Positions 56,841 through 64,000 of a stretch of DNA of 64,000 nt are shown here, piece by piece (the stretch's first letter is position 1; every line of letters starts with the position of its first letter). Position numbers and translations under genes: made by a program. The notes under the pieces were generated by a model. That model saw only the letters and a program-made list of their open reading frames with translations. It ran no database searches and was not told the DNA's origin. The DNA is from Oenanthe sinensis (Eukaryota > Streptophyta > Magnoliopsida > Apiales > Apiaceae). The stretch is taken from positions 17,753,886-17,817,885 of the forward strand of contig CM053800.1 of NCBI GenBank assembly GCA_028671895.1, in the 5' to 3' direction.

Positions 56841-59800
56841 TTACTGCTTGGCCATGACCTCTTCAATTAGGATTACACCTTCTAGCATATCAGCTGCCAC
56901 TTGAAGGGATTTAATGGGATAGTCCTTGACAAACTTGAGTCTTACTCTTGAAGTTACTCCATTTCTGAGTTTAAACTCAACTCTATCTGGATCTTTGAAA
57001 ATTCCGTTCTTTCCCAATATACTCAGCTCTTCATACTTTCTTTCCAATCTCTCTTCCTCCTTGATCTACCTTTTTGCCATTTCCTTCATCTCCTTCATCT
57101 TGTCAATCTTTTTCTAATATTTTCTTGCCAAATACTCAGCTATTTCAACCATCTTTAATTTGTTCACCATGCTCTTTTTATCATAAAGGTTGATTACCCT
57201 TTTGATATCATGAGTAGTAGACTTTGAACTATCATGGTTGAATTTCTTTTATTCTCCATCAACATTTGTCACAGACACCTTCATGTCCCTTATCCCAACC
57301 TTATAGATTCTGTCTGCCTTCTATTTTTTGAATCTGACCTTATCAATTACAATTTCTTCTTGGATAGGATGGATAGGTAGACCTTTATTAGGAACAATAA
57401 ACTACTTTTTCTATTTTGGACACCTTACTAGCAATGAGCTAGTAGGCTTCTTGAATTTTGTCCTTGAAACTGTGTTGACTTTGAGTTATTGGCATGGCTT
57501 TACGTTCTTGACATGTTCTTTCTTTATCTTCCTCCTTATCACTCCATTTGCAGTCATTTTGATAAGATGTCTTTTAGGTGATTTAGATTCTGAGATCATA
57601 GTAGTTTCAAAAACTATTAGAGCCACATTAACACCCTGAGTTTTGGTAGATGTACTAGTATGAACACCAACAACTTGCTGCTTGGATGTTTTCTTCCTTT
57701 CATACTTCTTTTCTTTGACAGAATCATTTCTCTTTTTCTTGTCACCACCTTCCTTCTTCTTTTCTTCTTTCTTTCCTCCCTTATCACTCATGGACTCAAG
57801 CTTCTTATCATTCTTATCCTGATCCTTGTCTTCATCATCTTTCTTCTTTTTCAACTCTTGAGAAGTATACTTTGTCATTTCACTGTTCATGAATTCCTCC
57901 AAGTTCTTTAGAATTATTGAGTCATCTTCTTTCTTGACTTCCTTCCTCTTAAGTAAATCAACTAAGGTAATGACCTGACTTCTATTTCCTTGATTAAGAT
58001 GTTGAGGGATAATGAAATGAGCCGGTTTGTTTCCCTTTGACCTATACATTACTCCACCAGGACTACAGAATGCCTCAGGAAGAGCCTTGGATAGTAGAGG
58101 ACCTTGATGTCCTTTTTCAATTCTTCATCTTCCCGAGTTACTGTCTCTATTGCTTTGTGTAGACACTCTAGCTCAATGTATGACAATTGATTGAAGACAG
58201 CAATTGACAATTTGAAGTAGCCACTTTCCAACTGCACTACAGGCTCTTTACACATCTTTTTATCTTTCATTTCATATTTAACCTCTTTTACTTGGATGAT
58301 GAATTTATCAAGAAGCATCTTTTACTCCCAATGATATCCCTTCACCTATGCCTTGATGGCCTTCAGGGTTCACAAGAATTCCTAATCTGCATCAGGCTTA
58401 GCCACCTCTTCCCTTAATTTTCTCATAACAGCTACCCGCCTTTTAGCTTCAATCTCCTCCCTTCTTTCTTTCTCCCCCTTAGGGTTGAGATCTTGTTTCC
58501 TAGGTAGGAATGAAGAATAAGATGGCTTTATTTGAGTGGGAACTTGAACTTGAGGTGTTTGACCGGGAATAGTCATTGTTGGGAGTAAAGTTTGAATTGA
58601 GGCAAGTTGAGTAGAGATTTATTGAAGTGTAGTGCCTTGAGTTGAGCTAGAAGTTTCAATTTCTTTCTTGAGAGAAGCAACAATAGCCACCTCTTCTGAA
58701 ACTGTCATTGAGAGGGTAGATTGAGCATATGTCAATGTATTCACTTTCTCTTCGAGTTTGGACAAAGTGACAGCTTCATCTTTTTCTGCCCTGGCTTTAG
58801 ATTGATAGAAGAGGTCTACTTCTAATAGAGCTAGTTCATGTAGAGGAACATCTTCAGGTAGTTTATTTGCATGCCTATTTTTGTATAGAACCTCCACCAT
58901 GTTATTGATTTTGGTCTGATTTTGTTAAACATTGGCATTGCTTTCAATCATTTCCTTAAATGTTTTCTCTATTTTCTCCATTTTATCATTCAGTTCATTG
59001 GCCTTGAATCTTGACAAAGAAGAATCAGACTTAGAAGATACAGTTCCATAGATACCACCAGGCTTCATCTTTTCTTCAATGGTCCTCAAAGTTCCTTCTA
59101 CCTTAGTTCTATGGGCATCAATCTCAGATTGGAGGCCCCTTACAAGATAATAATTTGCTTGGAGTTGGACCTTGATAGCCTCATAAATTTCATCATAAAT
59201 TGCAGAGGGAGTGAAGACCTTCTCACAAGAGCCAATAGAAGTCAAGTATTTCTCCCTCATCCACTGCAGCATCTCCTCTATGCTCACAATATGTTTATCA
59301 TTCAACCAACCATCTATATTGGTTTTTCCCTCTTCATCCATTTCTACATTTTTGTCCTTAATTTCCTCCTAATCCTTTGCATACTCCAAAGGAATAGCAG
59401 CATAATCCTAATTTGTCAAGTGAGTAGTCAGGAGTTGTTGAGCAATGTGATAAAAATCATTCATCTGATCTCTATATAATTCCCTTAATTTCTCTTCAGA
59501 AAATAACCCATTACTAGATCGTCTTGAATATCTGTCATGTTGCACAGGTTTCAGCCATTGTGACAAAAAGTTAGAGCTAGGGCCACTTTCTCAGATGATT
59601 CCAATGAATTATGATCCTGGATGGATAGTTGATCTCTCCATATGAGACAGTCTCTGAATGACTGGGAAGTATATAGGGGATCCCATTTGCATAGTGTGGA
59701 TGTCCCCTAGATTACCAAATGTCTATGAAGACACATGATGCTCTAATGGCTTATTAATGAGACCAAAAGGAAATGGTACATCCTCAGCCACCACAGAGTC

Positions 59801-61475
59801 TAAAGTAAAAACTCCTAAAGCCTCTGTGGCTTTGATGGTGTCATCAGGATATGCCTCATCATGCATTCCATCACCATCTAAATTTGGTTCTTGAGTGGTG
59901 AGCACAGTGTCATGCACTATGTCACTTGATGTTGGCTCACCAGGGAAATGAGAATCCTAATGATCATTAACCTCATATGCTTGGCCATGCAAACTTAGTT
60001 GAGAATAAATTTGAGTAGATGGAGAAGTATAGTGTGTAGAATTGAGTGTTGGAAGCTCCCCTTGAGAAAGTGGGAAAGTTTCAATAGTTTGTCCTATGTG
60101 CACATGTGGTTCCTTTTCAACTTCACACCTATCATCAACAGGAATGTGTTCCTGTGATGGTTCAGACTCTTTACAGAGTAGAGTGGATTGGCTCCCAATT
60201 TCAGTAGATACATTTTGTTGAGAGAATGCATCTAACAATAAGTCTAATCTCTTATTAATCTCTACGTCCTGTTGGGAGGGTGTAGAGTGGCTTTGTGTGG
60301 TCTCTTTATTTTTCTTTCTCCTCTTTAGAGATACCACATGTGACTAAGGTTCTTCTACTACTACTTCTAAATTCTTCTTGGCAGCATGTTTCTTCATTTT
60401 CTTCTTTTCATCCACACCCTGTTGGAAGGATGTGGAGGTTGGTTCACTATCAACTAATGGATTTGAAGAAATAGGCTCAATTGATTTAAGGATCCTTTGG
60501 TTAGGTGCATTAGGTGCTTCTGCATCCTTAGGACCCTCTACTGTATCAAGGTAACCATATGTAGGCTGCACAAGTAGGTACCATTCAAAGACACTCCTCA
60601 TGTGAGGTGTGATTTGAAGAGGTACATCCACTGTGGTTCTCCTATCCAATGTAGCAAAAATGATTTTTGAAATGGATTTGGAGTAGCCAATTCTATTTTT
60701 ATTCATCCCCGGCAGTTCAATCAAAGTAGGATTTTTATAATTGAGTATTGATTGAATAAAATGAGGGGGGAAATTTCATTACCTCTCTTGGGAATCTTGG
60801 TTGTGAGTTCCCTCCGAATAAGCTTCCCAACATTAAGCTTTTTGTTATAAGCCAATGAAAAGGCCAGCTTCAAGGCACTGCTAATCTGGCCAAACCATGT
60901 TTTCCTGCAAGTGAACACTCTCAAAATAGTGTCAAATAGGAATGGCCACTTCTTCCTCATGTACTTCTTATTTATTTTGCCCAGCCTTTACTTGTCAGCT
61001 CCTTTCTCCACCGTGTCTGAGTACCTAATGAACTCTAGGAAGTCTAGAAGATCACTCTCAGATGGTTCAACATCAAAATTTTCAGTTCACAACAACAAAC
61101 TTTTGTTCTCATAATCTTCATTATAGTTTATGTCCTTTTTTAGATTTTGCAGGTCACCACAATCCTAGAGTTACCATCCTCCAAAGGTATGTCTTCCTAA
61201 GTTGCAGTGTTCCAGAACTAGTCCAATATATCAATGTAAAGAGTGGGGTTGGCCAAAAAAGTTTCTTTCAAGTAGGAATCAATGAGAAACCTAGTGAAGC
61301 ACTTATACTGCTCATTTGTATCTGTATCTCTTACAATAGCTAGAAAGTTTGTTTCAGGGATTACACAAATTTCAAGTACAGAAGTAGAACTAGAAGGTTC
61401 TATTGAGTAGTGTATAGAAAAGAGAAGAGAAAAAACGAAGTAGTTTAAAGAGAAAATTTTAGAATTTGAATGCAA
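56841..61475 (-). pseudogene. Accessory 3' reading frame of element C, about 4.6 kb, broken
   Basis: Successive open segments run downwards from 61475 (this one opens without ATG). 60724 to about 58049 stays in one frame with only in-frame stops; earlier and later parts are shifted. Near 60960-60720, KKWPFLFDTIL..VFTC resembles the family B accessory frame (EWSFFFDC...AFTAKC). The middle (59341-58619) is Glu/Lys-rich with heptad-like patterns, probably coiled coil. 58049-57486 is extremely Lys-rich (a KKEEKKKEGGDKKKRND-type stretch). The end (57047-56841) reads PDRVEFKLRNGVTSRVRLKF. No membrane segment in the coding sense. If intact it would exceed 1400 codons, unusually long for an accessory frame. 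Function unknown. Confidence 0.65.
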
Positions 61476-62230
61476 CTGTTTGAGAGAAAAAAGTTCTTTG
61501 AGCTTGTGATTAAGCGTAGAAATGAAATGTTAGATCTACTTTACTATTTATATGACTTAGATAACTCAACTAGAATTGTAATCGATTTTATATGTTTGAG
61601 AACTCAGGAAGTGAATAAAGTAACTTTAGTAGAGAACTATCAGAATTTGATCGAGAACTCATGTATATATGTATTCGAGAACTATATTAATCGAGAACTC
61701 AATATGACTTAATCGAGAACTCTAGGATTCGAGAACTCAGATTAGTACTGAATCGAGAACTCAAGAAAACATATTTGATCGAGAACTCACTAAAGTGGAC
61801 TATTCAAGAACTCACAAATCAAAACATAGCCAAGAAGTCAGAAAAGAATGGAAACTTAATCACAAACTCCAGTTGAAGGATTATTCTATTTTCACTAGGA
61901 AAATAAAATAACAATTTGACAGACACACTTTTTAGAAATAAAATATATTTAATATTGAAATTGAAAATGTATTTGCAAAATATTCCTGAATAATTGAATA
62001 TTACACTTGTTATTTAAAGATACACAAGTATAATAGTTCTTTTCAGGATTTCTTAGAACAAATAAATATTTCCAAGCTGCTATTCCGTTTTATTTTTAAA
62101 ACCAAATGTACAACAATATAACTGATGCATTTATAAGTACACACCAGTCTGTTTCACTTAGATAAATCATGCAAAGATCATGTCTATGAAACACTTGTTG
62201 CAACAGTTGATGGGATATATTTATTTAGCC
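61476..62230 (-). other. Spacer between pol and accessory frame of element C with TCGAGAACTC words
   Basis: Between 61570 and 61830 the plus strand carries about nine copies of TCGAGAACTC or TTCGAGAACT. The remaining part is AT-rich and non-coding. The spacer occupies the same position as the AAACTCTGA-rich spacer of element B. Confidence 0.7.
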
Positions 62231-64000
62231 ACTAGTCAGAAGAATTAAGCATTCCAATATCACTAACCAACCTGTTAAAGGTGGCTTCATCTAGTGGTTT
62301 AGTAAATATATCAGCCATCTATTTTATGTAGGAACATAGAATAATTCAATTACTCCATTTTCTGCATGTTCCCTTATGAAATGGTAGCTTACATCATTGT
62401 GCTTTGTCTTTGAATGGTTCACTGGATTTGCAACAATGGAGATGGCACTGATTCTATCACAAATGATAGGAATTCTTTCCAAAACTAGTACATAATCCCA
62501 TGGTTGATTCCTTATCTAAAGCACTTGAGCACAACAACTTCTTGTAGCTATGTATTCAGCCACAGATGTGGAAGTACAAACTGATTGTTGCTTCTTGTTA
62601 AACCATTACACCAATCTCTGTCCAAGGAGTTGACAGCTTCCAGAGGTGCTTTTTCTATCTACTCTGCAACTAACAAAATAAACATCTGAATATCCAACCA
62701 AGTTGAATCCCATTTCTTTAGGGTATCATAAACCCATGAAGGGTGTTCCTTTGAGATATCTTAAAATCCTTTTGACATCAATGAGATGAGATTCCTTTGG
62801 ATTGGCCTGAAACCTTGCACACAAACATGTAGAGAACATGATGTCTGGTCTACTAGCTGTGAGATATAGCAGAGATCCAATCATTCCTCTATAGGTCTTC
62901 ATGTCTACACTTTTTCCATTCTTATCTTCATCCAGTTTGACATATGTAGACATTGGAGTTTTAACAGGTGAGCAATCTTGCATATCGAACCTCTTAAGCA
63001 AGTCATTGATATACTTGGTTTGACTTATGAAGATGTCATCTGTTATTTGATTTATTTGAAGGCCTAGAAAATAATTGAGCTCTCCCATCATGCTCATTTC
63101 ATATTCACTTTGCATGAGCTTTGAGAATCTTTGACACAACTTTTCATTTATAGAACCAAATGTGATATCATCCACATAGATTTGAACAAGAATGATGTCA
63201 TCACCATGTTTCTTGTAAAAGAGAGTTTTGTCAATTGTCCCTCTTATGTACTGATTTTCCAGTGAGAACTTTAACAATGTGTCATACCATGCTCCAGGGG
63301 CTTGTTGAGTCCATACAATGCTTTGAGGAGTCTGTAGACAAAATCAGGAAATTTAATCTTCAAATCCAGGAGGCTGTTGTACATAGACCTCTTCTTCTAA
63401 TTCACCATTTATAAATGCACTTTTGACATCCATTTGATAGACTTTAAAATTTGAATGTGCTGCAAATGCCAGAAAAATTCTGATTACTTCTAGTCTAGCA
63501 ACAGGAGCAAAAGTCTCATTATAGTCAATGCCTTCTTCTTGTGAATACCCCTTTACAACCAACCTTTCTTTATTTCTTATGACAATTCCATGTTCATCCA
63601 TCTTATTTCTATAAACCCATTTGGTGCCAATAATTGATCTATCTTTTAGAGGTGGCACCAATTCCTAAACATTGTTTTTTAAATTAATTTAGCTCTTCCT
63701 GCATGGCCACAATCCAGTCTGGGTCCAAAAATGCTTCTTCAATCTTTTTAGGTTCATTTTGAGACATAAAGAAAGCATACAAGCATTCATTTACGGTTGC
63801 CCTTCTTGTTCTCACACCTTCATCAGGATTGCCAATTATTTGATCTGCAGTGTAGGCTCTGTTCCATTTTGTTTCATGAGCCACACCTCATGCATTTGAA
63901 CTTGTTTCTTCCTGACTCAAATTATTTGCATTTTTTATTGATCCTTGAGAAAATCCCCCTGAGTGTATGCTAGGGTTGTGCGGAGAATTCTCAAGTTGAA
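62231..64000 (-). pseudogene. RT and RNase H of element C (5' part outside window)
   Basis: RT entry EAFLDPDWIVAMQEEL (63884-63684), then ARLEVIRIFLAF, MDVKSAFINGELEEEVYVQQ (63661-63353), then after a frame change the palm with YVDDITFGS and LNYFLGLQINQ (63277-62726). RNase H (about 62720-62240) is readable but has stops: WYPKEMGFNL, DRKSTSGSCQ, SVAEYIATRSC, IREHAENG. Sequence left of the RT entry to 64000 is the integrase-RT linker. It resembles element B more than element E, consistent with the SIRE lineage. Confidence 0.87.

Larger units (their letters stand above)
35898..64000 (-). mobile_element. Element C: SIRE-like copia carrying the nest; 5' end outside window
   Basis: Read on the minus strand from 64000: RT, RNase H, spacer, long broken accessory frame, polypurine tract, then a 3' LTR split by G1 (56685-56063 and 35971-35898). 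The 5' LTR, gag, protease and integrase lie beyond the right edge. The insertion series MITE in G2 in G1 in C makes C the oldest of the four. Confidence 0.75.

Noticed and set aside
57660..57911. A strongly hydrophobic plus-strand frame that looks like a membrane protein
   Set aside because: It is the antisense of the Lys/Glu-rich part of the element C accessory frame; AAR codons read as Phe/Leu on the other strand.
56070..61830. Heat-shock elements built from TTCTCGAGAA
   Set aside because: The words occur singly in either orientation and are not arranged as alternating TTC/GAA units, so a heat-shock-factor site is not supported.

Overview
The window is plant nuclear DNA dominated by LTR retrotransposons. 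The evidence is the long TG...CA LTRs, primer-binding sites matching plant initiator-Met tRNA (TGGTATCAGAGC), Ty1/copia and Ty3/gypsy polyprotein domains, a Stowaway-type MITE, and one host gene of the plant SRC2 family. The species cannot be read from the sequence. The density of nested insertions suggests a large, repeat-rich, probably eudicot genome.

Layout. (1) 1-14435, + strand: a SIRE-like copia family, here called A, arranged as interior / LTR (997-3149) / interior / LTR (12285-14435). The left interior ends in an open accessory reading frame. The right interior is a decayed copia body joined to the family A 3' end. (2) 14436-15163, + strand: the 3' part of another copia LTR (family D), which family A interrupts. 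(3) 15164-31898, - strand: a SIRE-like element (family B) with 5' LTR, gag, protease, integrase, two tandem RT-RNase H copies and an accessory 3' reading frame. A truncated unrelated copia element (E, 23195-27858) sits inside its integrase. (4) About 31899-35605: the only non-retroelement stretch, carrying the SRC2-like C2-domain gene (34307-35146, - strand). (5) 35606-64000: a Stowaway-like MITE, then a nest. A minus-strand SIRE-like copia (C) has its 3' LTR split (35898-35971 and 56063-56685) by a Tekay-type gypsy (G1, 35972-56062). The 3' LTR of G1 is split by a second gypsy (G2, 40319-54510, 5-bp target duplication GCTAC). The 5' LTR of G2 holds a Stowaway MITE. C continues rightwards with its accessory frame, RNase H and RT and leaves the window.

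How the parts relate. Nothing here looks like an operon or a working pathway; the logic is insertion order. Every pol gene carries stops or frameshifts. E is the least damaged but has lost its 5' end. Elements A2 and G2 have well-matched LTRs around badly decayed interiors, as expected of non-autonomous elements copied by enzymes supplied in trans.

Most unusual signals: a pair of stem-loop modules with compensatory stem changes in both gypsy LTR families; a GTCATACCGA array in the family A LTR; and short family-specific motifs (AAACTCTGA in B, TCGAGAA in C, TCAACNGAT/TCGATGGAT in A and D) scattered through LTRs and, in B, through coding sequence, where one copy lies at the breakpoint of a tandem pol duplication.
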